From NCBI RefSeq assembly GCF_044810985.1, contig NZ_CP085242.1:1798001-1862000 (forward strand): 64,000 nucleotides of DNA, given 5' to 3'. The notes under the pieces are model-generated. The model saw only the letters and a list, made by a program, of their open reading frames with translations, did no database searches and was not told the origin of the DNA. This DNA comes from Marinospirillum sp031581385 (GTDB lineage Bacteria > Pseudomonadota > Gammaproteobacteria > Pseudomonadales > Halomonadaceae). The position numbers were made by a program, and so were the translations under genes. Shown here in pieces: positions 57,301 through 61,642 of this stretch. The first letter of the stretch is position 1. Each line of letters starts with the position of its first letter.

Positions 57301-59295
57301 CTTGATATAAATGGCAACCTTTATACTAAACAAGACTTAACCCTCTATGAACACAGTGGCTTTGAAACATCAAGCAACCGCACTTTAGCCAGTGATAATG
57401 GCACACTAACCCTTCAAGTTGGCACGGGCACTGCAACCGGTGTCACTCTGAACCTAAATAATTTGAGTTTAGAAGCCACCAACATTTTGCTGAAAGGCAG
57501 CGGTTATGAATATCTACAGGGCCTAACCAATTCTTCCAATACTTGGCAGGTAACAGGCAGCTATAGTGGCACCGTATCTAATTCAGCTTTCACTCTCGGA
57601 GGTGGTGGTAATACTGCAACCTTCTCTGACTTTGCTCATCTGAATGGTGGAGATACTACAGACTCCTACACTGTCACTAACACCTACAACGGTAACATCA
57701 ATGCCGGCGCAGGGGACGATTCCATTGAACTTCAGGGCAGTGGAAAAGTGAATGGCTTAGTAGATGGGGGCGCAGATAACGACACCTACGATGTTTCAGG
57801 TACCAGCAGCTCCACTACTCTGACATTGGATTCCGGGTTCACCAACATTGAAACTCTTGTGGGTAACGGTGATACTTTACAGGGTTCAGCTTCTTCGGCT
57901 ACCCAATGGGATCTGACATCTGCAACTGGCGGTACAATCAACTCATATAGCTTCAATGGATTTACTCGTTTGATCAGTGGCAGCAACACCAATACCTTCA
58001 CTTCTGATGGTAGCTATCAGGGTGAGCTCCAGATGAATGGCTTTAATTCCACCTGGGATTACACCGCCGGGAAAATGCTGACTCAGGGACGGGTAACGGG
58101 CAGTGGCTCTCTGACCATATCATCACCTGCTGCTGGCAACACCCTGACTCTGGGCAGCAGTGACCTCGTTCTTCCTGACCTTAGCGCTCACAACGGCATT
58201 CTGGTAATTGGTGGTGAATTGAGTCCGGCCAGTCTGCCTTTAAATGGCAATACTGATACCACCGTCAATACCAACCGCCTGATAATCAATGATGCAGTCG
58301 ATGTGGGTAGCGATCTGATCTTTCTGGCCAGTGATATTGAGCTGAACAGTGACATCACCAGCCAGCAAAGTGTCAGCTTCATTTCAGTAGGCGACCGCAG
58401 CAACACCAGCAACAGTCTGACCGGGCTGGGCGATCTGGTTGTTAATGGCCAACGCACCGTTACTGCTGACAGCGGCCGGATCATCGCTGCCAGCGGTATA
58501 GTCAATTCGGACAACCTTGTTCTTGATTTTAATGGTGGAGATTTTGAACTGGCGGTCAGCGCAGAACGTCAGGACACTTCTCAACCCAGTCAGGCTTCCA
58601 CAGCACGGGGTGTGGAATTGTCTACTAATACCGAGGCCTTTATCACCAATAGCCTGGGCCTGGAATTGGTCAGTGTTTCCGTCAATTTTGCCAATCCGGC
58701 CGCGGCGGTTCTTGGGGTGCGTGCCATTGAGGTTATTGACCTGGCCTTGTTTGAGGAGGACCTCACCCTCTTTGGCCGTCTGGGTGAGGGGGTTGCTCTG
58801 GACTTTGCCCAGTGCGAAGAAGTTGAAGGCTGTACGCCCAATGTGACCATGGAAGAGCTCGAAGTGACTCTGGATCAACTAGGCATGCGTATCCAGCAGT
58901 TGGAAGCAGAACTGGAGACCACCGATGACCCTGAGCGTCGTCGCCAGCTTGAAGAGCTATTGGCTGACTATCGCTCTCAACAGGAAGAGTTCATGGCATA
59001 CCGCGATGATCTTCAGGATTTCACAGGCTTTGAAGATCAGCTTGCCGATGAACTGGGTGGTGAAGATGAAATTGACATGGAAGCCATAGAACGCGAAGTG
59101 GCCATTATCGAAACCATCTATACTCGGGTGCAATTCCTGGAAAGCCTGCAATTCAATGAAGAACGCCGGGAGATGTTTGCCCAGCGCACGGGCATGGATT
59201 TGACTGAAGAGCGCCTGGAGCAAATTATCGAAAGCACCATGAAAGCAGCCGCCAGGACAGAGGCTCTGATCGAAAGAATGCTGGATGGAGAATAA
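42256..59295 (+). CDS. Giant TpsA exoprotein, filamentous-haemagglutinin type
   Basis: A 5,679-residue secreted protein. The long signal peptide (to APALA, about 46) precedes a TPS/haemagglutination-activity domain (about 47-180) with NPNG at 128-131 and LNVGSLIASG. The body is a right-handed beta-helix-like array rich in Gly, Thr, Ser, Asn and Asp, including four families of in-frame tandem repeats. Around residues 5150-5190 NAGAGDDSIELQG and DGGADNDTYD resemble RTX-type Ca-binding turns. The last 170 residues become a charged coiled coil after C5520-x5-C5526. Only four Cys were noticed, the other pair being Cys2322 and Cys2327. The start may instead be ATG 42271; neither start has a strong ribosome site. 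Likely a surface adhesin or biofilm factor; the target is unknown. Confidence 0.92.
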   Translation: MKVTPMTKKARKSGSTSPIISEVRRFAPSALAVALLALGGAPALAGPSGGKIVAGDGDISNPDGSTTNIKQNSSRLAVEWDSFNIQEGEKVNFNQPSSSAFVLNQILDANASVIRGQINANGNVVLVNPNGLYFGDTATLNVGSLIASGHSLSVDDFMDGYLKFQREQDKNGRVVNHGTINAATGGSVTLLGSSVENSGEIYAQAGRINLAVGERITVDFDGDGLMRFAVDKELLDKVEGLDAAIANSGTLEANGGSIVMDGRVAQDIFSQVVNNEGIVKAGRIDNSGGEIRLIGSGGSDSSVVNTGQIDASAQDANSDGGQITLEAKDSTLLVSDDSRLDASSEHRQGGQIHLLGENIGLSGTTKVDASGATSGGEILVGGDYQGKNPDIPNADKVVVTSGVNLNADATDNGDGGRIITWADDWTRFSGTLSARGGENGGDGGFAEVSGKNNLAYSGNADLRAPEGKTGTLLLDPEDINITDDSVTEEVGNGLPLNFGEDPGTTYSIKASTINSQTADVILQATNNITQDAAAGINITDAGTGITLQAGNNIDIQGGITTQGGHIHLEADSPHHSGDTTGSNGAGTLTIAGTGLTSNGGNITLIADDFAINQSVNAGAGNINLARTQNSTLALSNNQSQLDAAELGRLSTSGTLTLGEAVTAGGSTLTTDGINILGNTNFSTSNQNNLVLRSTGSISLERAFGADNTAMSIVTDDQITGSSTLTGSSILLEAGSNIGASATPITTNTNNLIVTGGNEAWIDSKATSSTDTTKVAGSATNGFDLVQSQGHLSVDSVTVDGTTKTGITNSSSVTLETTEASTDLAINEAIDISGAISLTATGDIATTANGTISSTTAGDISLSGANLTLASNLSTTDGNISLTGTGALNLNDGSITAVDADGSVSLITLNAASINQHADHDGLIADQLKVVTTAGNATLDDTANTIGTLAASITGGNLDFTNNSDLTVDTVDGTDGITAQDVIMNITGGMALDQALTVNNGNISIESSGVLTTNTNGNITNSHDTGTITLKASSFELLEGEISTNNGGLRMEATSGTNDVNAINQDGGHGGITASSLLIILAGNGTNRSVNLGSSSNSIGRLAGRHEDDANSIGDFNLKNNAELTVDTLDAGGTLGNINGLAADNITIGITGDSNHLNVDQALDAGTGDLKLSTDTNGNITGSGLLTGSNVIVESGAGIGTDTDNRLTVEATNLTLIAAGGNVWAASQNSATTLAGSATGTFDLNQAGGALTIGTTKNLADADVTGVSGAGITLDVSGDGNHLNVDQALDAGTDDLKLSTGTNGNIAGSGLLTGGNVIVESGAGIGTDDTNRLTVEATNLTLVSGDTVWAASQGSATTLAGSATGAFDLTQAGGALTIGTTKNLADADVTGVSGAGITLDVSGDGNHLNVDQALDAGTDDLKLSTGTNGNIAGSGLLTGGNVIVESGAGIGTDDTNRLTVEATNLTLVSGDTVWAASQGSATTLAGSATGAFDLTQAGGALTIGTTKNLADADVTGVSGAGITLDVSGDGNHLNVDQALDAGTDDLKLSTGTNGNIAGSGLLTGGNVIVESGAGIGTDDTNRLTVEATNLTLVSGDTVWAASQGSATTLAGSATGAFDLTQAGGALTLGTTDKLDASTISGVTATGITLDISGDGNHLNVDQALDAGTGELKLSTDTNGNITGPGLLTGDSIIAEAGADLGTSSQRLMVKANKLQLTGTDGQNAWLDTESSGTDPVTLTANMNGSSLDILHQDSDLQVNTLADAATLNLENNNNLLLTTNITTTGNQTYTGGVTLAADNLTLTAKNADPTLQTITFKDSLQSATGETYALTLDAHATFESTVSDLGDLVIQGDLTTSTDTLSLSSLDVTGTSSLAGNITTTGTQTYQGAVTLAADNLTLTAKNADPTLQTITFKDSLQSATGETYALTLDAHATFESTVSDLGDLVIQGDLTTSTDTLSLSSLDVTGTSSLAGNITTTGTQTYQGAVTLAADNLTLTAKNADPTLQTITFKDSLQSATGETYALTLDAHATFESTVSDLGDLVIQGDLTTSTDTLSLSSLDVTGTSSLAGNITTTGTQTYGGDVTLAGGASTTHTLTSGTQVSLGAVSTTNSESLQITGNAVFNGNITGLTDLSVSGTTALHAASVTTSGYQTYSDTLTLHADGDTTLTAGDNQNLSFAAINTVDTTTTRNLILATGTAGDANSGTWGDISFGGELSDLTDLALQRAENVDFNGTGTTTLAGSLSQDAGTGTTHFKGDITANSISLQTATVQLADNKTLAVTDNSNIEIFADNLTFGAGSTLNAGAGQVTLAPLTKSNSLLVCSGASCTGTFDSTYNLGSLAVTADSIKIGRSTHAGDITLNELTTGFSVDLENAGTHQISVAGNYSGKDLTLNSNGGAISLGADITTTGDQTYTGSVTLAGTSTTHTLTAKNGAGDLQAIAFNGTVDSQASEANGLTLIGNVAFSGNVGTATDGVLGALAVNDSGSLTLENGFNIQAASLGATGTASLGGDVTTTGDQTYSGQVTLTGSSVTRTLAADAGQLISMDGGLAGGNNSLTVQNANWELGGEATGLTNLIAAGTATLNANITSSGSQDYQDLVLNANLEAGSLVVNGTTSLGGDVTTTGDQTYTGSVTLAGTSTTHTLTAKNGAGDLQAIAFNGTVDSQASEANGLTLIGNVAFSGNVGTATDGVLGALAVNDSGSLTLENGFNIQAASLGATGTASLGGDVTTTGDQTYSGQVTLTGSSVTRTLAADAGQLISMDGGLAGGNNSLTVQNANWELGGEATGLTNLIAAGTATLNANITSSGSQDYQDLVLNANLEAGSLVVNGTTSLGGDVTTTGDQTYTGSVTLAGTSTTHTLTAKNGAGDLQAIAFNGTVDSQASEANGLTLIGNVAFSGNVGTATDGVLGALAVNDSGSLTLENGFNIQAASLGATGTASLGGDVTTTGDQTYSGQVTLTGSSVTRTLAADAGQLISMDGGLAGGNNSLTVQNANWELGGEATGLTNLIAAGTATLNANITSSGSQDYQDLVLNANLEAGSLVVNGTTSLGGDVTTTGDQTYTGSVTLAGTSTTHTLTAKNGAGDLQAIAFNGTVDSQASEANGLTLIGNVAFSGNVGTATDGVLGALAVNDSGSLTLENGFNIQAASLGATGTASLGGDVTTTGDQTYSGQVTLTGSSVTRTLAADAGQLISMDGGLAGGNNSLTVQNANWELGGEATGLTNLIAAGTATLNANITSSGSQDYQDLVLNANLEAGSLVVNGTTSLGGDVTTTGDQTYTGSVTLAGTSTTHTLTAKNGAGDLQAIAFNGTVDSQASEANGLTLIGNVAFSGNVGTATDGVLGALAVNDSGSLTLENGFNIQAASLGATGTASLGGDVTTTGDQTYIDTITLSNGTRTLTTTSSGTITLGNTSGTDTGLSVTSDDGFILSDNQHINLGGGDFTLNAAGAAEFKQGSQITAGDISLTAASLTFENSTQLKADSTDASKGNVQLFTDTFSMATSTASLAVNASGTASLAAQDNGKHIYVGFDFSNLNAAEVNAGAVYTLTPNITINASEVQIGGSSHSADITLNKLQNLPFDLGVVTGDTHTINLIDGYDSTGKLTLNAGTSSVVSSGNITVGGDLLVESNLRMHTADAKISSSNGNQTFNGTLTASDGAGTPTYYALDLIAENGTINLNDDLTALRVFAKANEAILADNKTVSAQGGDGDTAQDRYAIAALTDTLTLGAGSSLTTNGDGSVLLSSLTSSNHLLVHDGSDTAHSLSGNVSVFNLGSANLTADQVLIGQDSHQGDLQINALNLGYGLTFNSGSGAIKLNGNVTTNGSQTYQGSITLLDNAVLDAQGTDSSIALNRVDGNDHNLTLDMTGDFALADSQHINLGSGDFTLSADGDAEFKQDSQITAGDISLTTASLAFATGTALNADGSTGNVTLATNSFTAAGTLAVNAGTTSGTASLTAQDTSKRIYVGFDTSGADAADAVYTLTSDIDIQASDVRIGQASHAADILLHQLHGPTFDLSAVTGDGNTITLEGGYTSTGKLTLNAGTGSVVSTGNISVENDLLVESNLAMQTADAKISSSNGNQTFNGTLTASDGAGTPTYYALDLIAENGTINLNDDLTALRVFAKANEAILADNKTVSAQGGDGDTAQDRYAITALTDTLTLGAGSSLTTNGDGSVLLSSLTSSNHLLVHDGSDTAHSLSGNVSVFNLGSANLTADQVLIGQDSHQGDLQINALNLGYGLTFNSGSGAIKLNGNVTTNGSQTYQGSITLLDNAVLDAQGTDSSIALNRVDGNDHNLTLDMTGDFALADSQHINLGSGDFTLSADGDAEFKQDSQITAGDISLTTASLAFATGTALNADGSTGNVTLATNSFTAAGTLAVNAGTTSGTASLTAQDTSKRIYVGFDTSGADAADAVYTLTSDIDIQASDVRIGQASHAADILLHQLHGPTFDLSAVTGDGNTITLEGGYTSTGKLTLNAGTGSVVSTGNISVENDLLVESNLAMQTADAKISSSNGNQTFNGTLTASDGAGTPTYYALDLIAENGTINLNDDLTALRVFAKANEAILADNKTVSAQGGDGDTAQDRYAITALTDTLTLGAGSSLTTNGDGSVLLSSLTSSNHLLVHDGSDTAHSLSGNVSVFNLGSANLTADQVLIGQDSHQGDLQINALNLGYGLTFNSGSGAIKLNGNVTTNGSQTYQGSITLLDNAVLDAQGTDSSIALNRVDGNDHNLTLDMTGDFALADSQHINLGSGDFTLSADGDAEFKQDSQITAGDISLTTASLAFATGTALNADGSTGNVTLATNSFTAAGTLAVNAGTTSGTASLTAQDTSKRIYVGFDTSGADAADAVYTLTSDIDIQASDVRIGQASHAADILLHQLHGPTFDLSAVTGDGNTITLEGGYTSTGKLTLNAGTGSVVSTGNISVENDLLVESNLAMQTADAKISSSNGNQTFNGTLTASDGAATYYALDLNTTSGSIVLNDAIKATHFKATANNNLEIGTQGSADFSDSIESIYLEANTLDINGNLYTKQDLTLYEHSGFETSSNRTLASDNGTLTLQVGTGTATGVTLNLNNLSLEATNILLKGSGYEYLQGLTNSSNTWQVTGSYSGTVSNSAFTLGGGGNTATFSDFAHLNGGDTTDSYTVTNTYNGNINAGAGDDSIELQGSGKVNGLVDGGADNDTYDVSGTSSSTTLTLDSGFTNIETLVGNGDTLQGSASSATQWDLTSATGGTINSYSFNGFTRLISGSNTNTFTSDGSYQGELQMNGFNSTWDYTAGKMLTQGRVTGSGSLTISSPAAGNTLTLGSSDLVLPDLSAHNGILVIGGELSPASLPLNGNTDTTVNTNRLIINDAVDVGSDLIFLASDIELNSDITSQQSVSFISVGDRSNTSNSLTGLGDLVVNGQRTVTADSGRIIAASGIVNSDNLVLDFNGGDFELAVSAERQDTSQPSQASTARGVELSTNTEAFITNSLGLELVSVSVNFANPAAAVLGVRAIEVIDLALFEEDLTLFGRLGEGVALDFAQCEEVEGCTPNVTMEELEVTLDQLGMRIQQLEAELETTDDPERRRQLEELLADYRSQQEEFMAYRDDLQDFTGFEDQLADELGGEDEIDMEAIEREVAIIETIYTRVQFLESLQFNEERREMFAQRTGMDLTEERLEQIIESTMKAAARTEALIERMLDGE
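45695..47340 (+). repeat. 375-bp tandem repeats in tpsA
   Basis: Three near-identical 375-bp units (46006-46380, 46381-46755, 46756-47130; 125 codons) flanked by a diverged unit on each side. Core protein text is DGNHLNVDQALDAGTDDLKL followed by an AGIGTDDTNRLTVEATNL segment. The anchor AGCGGGGATGG recurs at 46081, 46456, 46831 and 47206. Confidence 0.95.
47641..48492 (+). repeat. 291-bp tandem repeats in tpsA
   Basis: Three copies of a 291-bp unit (97 codons) with anchors GCGGATAATCTGAC at 47641, 47932 and 48223. Each encodes LAADNLTLTAKNADPTLQ and ends in ITTTGTQTYQ; the third copy leads into unrelated sequence after ACTTATGGTGG. Confidence 0.95.
49471..52391 (+). repeat. 648-bp tandem repeats in tpsA, 4.5 copies
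   Basis: Units start at 49471, 50119, 50767, 51415 and 52063 (216 codons each). The first four appear identical at the DNA level; the fifth is half length and differs at one noticed base (GCGGCC for GCAGCC near 52336), after which the sequence leaves the repeat. Each contains two TTTGDQTY sub-motifs, so the unit is itself a duplicated element. Confidence 0.96.
53044..57128 (+). repeat. 1,302-bp tandem repeats in tpsA, 3.1 copies
   Basis: Units start at 53044, 54346, 55648 and 56950 (434 codons). The first unit differs at several sites from units two and three, which look identical; the fourth breaks off near 57128 at GGGGCAGCCACC. A diverged partial unit precedes at about 52540-53043. Core text includes SSNGNQTFNGTLTASDGAG and YGLTFNSGSGAIKLNGN. 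Confidence 0.95.
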
Positions 59296-59296
59296 G

Positions 59297-59929
59297 GTGA
59301 GGCAGGGACTCTATCCAATCTTGCTGTGTGTCCTGCTGGTGCTCAGTGGATGTAGCGCTCAGACCAACAACCCCCAGGACGAGCTGACCTTAACCGGTGA
59401 GCCCCTTGATGCTGACCTGATACCAGCCAGTCAAGAAGATGACAAGGATGAGAGTGAAGATAAAGAAGATACTGAAGAGGAAGAGCTGAAGCTTCTGCAA
59501 GCCAACCTGGAAGAGCTTTCCCCGGAAGAACTGCGTGAAGAGATGCGTATGCTAAATGACCTCCAGGCAGGCCTGGAAATTACTCTGGCCGCCTGCGAAG
59601 ATGAGCCGCATTGTGTGACTGCTTTCACAGAACAGGAACTTGAACGCTTACAAAAAGAAATCCAACTCATTATAGGGAGATTGGAAAGCGAAGAAGCAGA
59701 GTATGATGAGCTGCTTGGGCAGTTGCAGAAAACACAAACCGGATACAACCAGCTGCAAAACGACTTTACTCAAGTGGCAGCACGTATCGACAGGGATGAA
59801 CTGGAAGGCAACTGGGCAGACCAGTTTGTCTTTGATGATTTTGATCTGGGACCGGACGTTCCTTACCCCAATGAACACATTACTTTGAACCTGTTTGAAG
59901 ATGCTCACAAGCCACTACCCATTGAATAA
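59297..59929 (+). CDS. TPS-linked lipoprotein with C-x5-C coiled coil
   Basis: A 210-residue lipoprotein with a lipobox ending LSGC (Cys19). Position +2 is Ser, so it would go to the outer membrane by the usual rule. An acidic Asp/Glu-rich spacer (about 40-70) leads to a coiled coil and to Cys100-x5-Cys106, followed by more coiled coil and a C-terminal FDDFDLGPDVPYP segment. The region from Cys100 aligns without gaps to TpsA from Cys5520 (C-E-x4-C-x4-T-x2-E-L-E-x9-I-x2-L-E). GTG 59297 is chosen, with GGAG 6 nt upstream, one base after the tpsA stop; an ATG at 59285 overlaps tpsA. It probably pairs with the TpsA tail. No family name is known to me. Confidence 0.8.
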   Translation: MRQGLYPILLCVLLVLSGCSAQTNNPQDELTLTGEPLDADLIPASQEDDKDESEDKEDTEEEELKLLQANLEELSPEELREEMRMLNDLQAGLEITLAACEDEPHCVTAFTEQELERLQKEIQLIIGRLESEEAEYDELLGQLQKTQTGYNQLQNDFTQVAARIDRDELEGNWADQFVFDDFDLGPDVPYPNEHITLNLFEDAHKPLPIE

Positions 59930-59959
59930 TGGCCCCAATGACAAAAGGTGACGAACACT

Positions 59960-60871
59960 ATGGCTCTTTTTACCAAAACCAAAAAAATGTCCATCATGTT
60001 TGCCGACATTTGCGGCAGTACCAAGCTCTACGACCGGCTTGGTGATGAAGCAGCCCGCAAGGTGATTGCTGATACCCTGACCCTGCTGGCGGAATCCGTC
60101 AAACGCTTTAACGGCACCGTCATCAAAACCATCGGTGATGAAATCATGTGTACCTTCCCCGATGCCGAGGCTGCACTGAAAGCTGGTGTGGATATGCAGG
60201 AAAACCTGGAAGACGCCAATGACGAAGGCTTTGCCGAAGTGCCCGTGCAGATTCGCATCGGCTTTCATTATGGCCCGGCGATCATGGAAGACGGGGATGT
60301 TCATGGTGATGCTGTCAACGTCTCCGCCCGGATGGCCTCCCAGGCTCAGGCCGACCAGATCATCACCACCAGTGAAACCTCCAAGCTTTTGAATGCGGCC
60401 CTTCAGGAAGACATCAAGTTCGTTGACTACGCCCCCATCAAGGGCAAAGGCACCGTGGAAATTGTCAAATTCGAATGGAAGGAAGACGATGCCACCCAGA
60501 TGTCGGCTGACATTCCCAATGCCATCGCCAGTATTGGGGAAGCAGCGGAACTTACCCTGAAATACAAGGATGCAGAAATCGTTCTGAACAACGAACGTGA
60601 ATTTGCTGTTCTGGGGCGCAGTGCCACCTGCGACCTGCCGGTCAAGGAAAGCCTGGCTTCGCGCCAGCACATCAAAATTGAACTGCGCCGCGACAAATTC
60701 TTTCTGATCGACCAGAGCACCAATGGCACCTATGTTCAGCAGGCTGATGGCAGTGAAGCCTTTGTTCGTCGTGAAGAAGTCCCTCTGATCGGGGAAGGAA
60801 AAATCAGTCTGGGTCGTGCGTTTAACGATAACCCACAAGACCTGGTCAGCTACTCCTATGCGAACAACTGA
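59960..60871 (+). CDS. Class III adenylate cyclase with C-terminal FHA domain
   Basis: A 303-residue cytosolic protein. The cyclase domain (about 8-180) has both metal Asp residues (Asp16 in FADICGST, Asp60 in KTIGDEIM), Lys56 and Asp117 at the usual adenine-selecting positions, and the transition-state pair Asn120 and Arg124 in GDAVNVSAR. These favour cAMP as product. The FHA domain (about 205-290) has GRSATCDLPV, SRQHIKI and STNGTYV, the phosphothreonine-binding residues. ATG 59960 has AAAAGG upstream, and a GTG at 59948 is less likely. It lies 30 bp after the lipoprotein gene and 14 bp before the phosphatase gene. FHA binding to a phosphorylated partner could set cyclase output. Confidence 0.9.
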   Translation: MALFTKTKKMSIMFADICGSTKLYDRLGDEAARKVIADTLTLLAESVKRFNGTVIKTIGDEIMCTFPDAEAALKAGVDMQENLEDANDEGFAEVPVQIRIGFHYGPAIMEDGDVHGDAVNVSARMASQAQADQIITTSETSKLLNAALQEDIKFVDYAPIKGKGTVEIVKFEWKEDDATQMSADIPNAIASIGEAAELTLKYKDAEIVLNNEREFAVLGRSATCDLPVKESLASRQHIKIELRRDKFFLIDQSTNGTYVQQADGSEAFVRREEVPLIGEGKISLGRAFNDNPQDLVSYSYANN

Positions 60872-60885
60872 AAAGGAATGGGAAA

Positions 60886-61626
60886 ATGACTGCAGAAACC
60901 CTTAACGCCCTGGCCACCTCCAGTGGCAAAACCCACCGGGGGCATGTACGTCCTGTCAATGAAGACGCCTTTCTGGATCGCTGTGAAGATGGGCTTTGGG
61001 TCGTGGCAGATGGCATGGGTGGCCATGATGCCGGTGATGTTGCCAGTCGCATGATCGTGGAAAGCCTGCGCACCACCCCCATGGAAGGCAGTCTTGCGGA
61101 ACGCCTGGACCGGATTGAAGATGCTCTGGATCAGGTCAATGACCACCTTTTGCACCGCAGCACCAAAGAAGACGGCAAAAAACACATTATTGGCAGCACT
61201 CTGGCCTTGTTCATCATCGAAAATGCCCGCATGGGAGCCCTTCTCTGGGCCGGAGACAGCCGTATCTATCGCTTACGCCACGGCCAACTGACCCAACTGA
61301 GTGCCGACCACTCCCAGGTTGAAACCTATATTCGCCAGGGCATCATCTCCCGTGAAGAAGCCCGGTCTCATCCTGATCGGCACATCATTACGCGGGCGGT
61401 CGGCAGCCATGAAGACCTGTTTCTGGAGGCGGATCTCTGCGAACTCAGCAGTAATGACCGCTATTTGCTATGCAGTGATGGCTTAACCCGTCACCTGGAA
61501 GACTCTGAAATAAGCGATCTACTCAAGAAGGGTACGGCTGATGAAGCCTGCCAGCAACTGATCGACCTCACGCTTGAACGGGGCGCCAAAGACAACGTCA
61601 CGGCTGTTGTCATCGATATCAATTAG
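60886..61626 (+). CDS. PP2C-family Ser/Thr protein phosphatase
   Basis: A 246-residue cytosolic phosphatase with all metal-binding motifs of the bacterial PP2C (PrpC/Stp) class: VRPVNEDAF, VADGMGGHDAG, GSTLALF, GDSRIYRLR, HSQV, LLCSDGLTR and the final KDNVTAVV. It lies between the cyclase-FHA gene (14 bp) and the kinase gene (16 bp), so its natural substrate is probably the kinase or its targets. The ribosome site AAAAGGAATGGGAAA precedes the ATG. No membrane segment. Confidence 0.93.
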   Translation: MTAETLNALATSSGKTHRGHVRPVNEDAFLDRCEDGLWVVADGMGGHDAGDVASRMIVESLRTTPMEGSLAERLDRIEDALDQVNDHLLHRSTKEDGKKHIIGSTLALFIIENARMGALLWAGDSRIYRLRHGQLTQLSADHSQVETYIRQGIISREEARSHPDRHIITRAVGSHEDLFLEADLCELSSNDRYLLCSDGLTRHLEDSEISDLLKKGTADEACQQLIDLTLERGAKDNVTAVVIDIN

Positions 61627-61642
61627 GGGCAGATACTTCACC

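Noticed and set aside
59915..60838. Minus-strand open frame of 307 codons
   Set aside because: Opposite the cyclase-FHA gene, which has all catalytic and FHA residues; the antisense frame is not protein-like.
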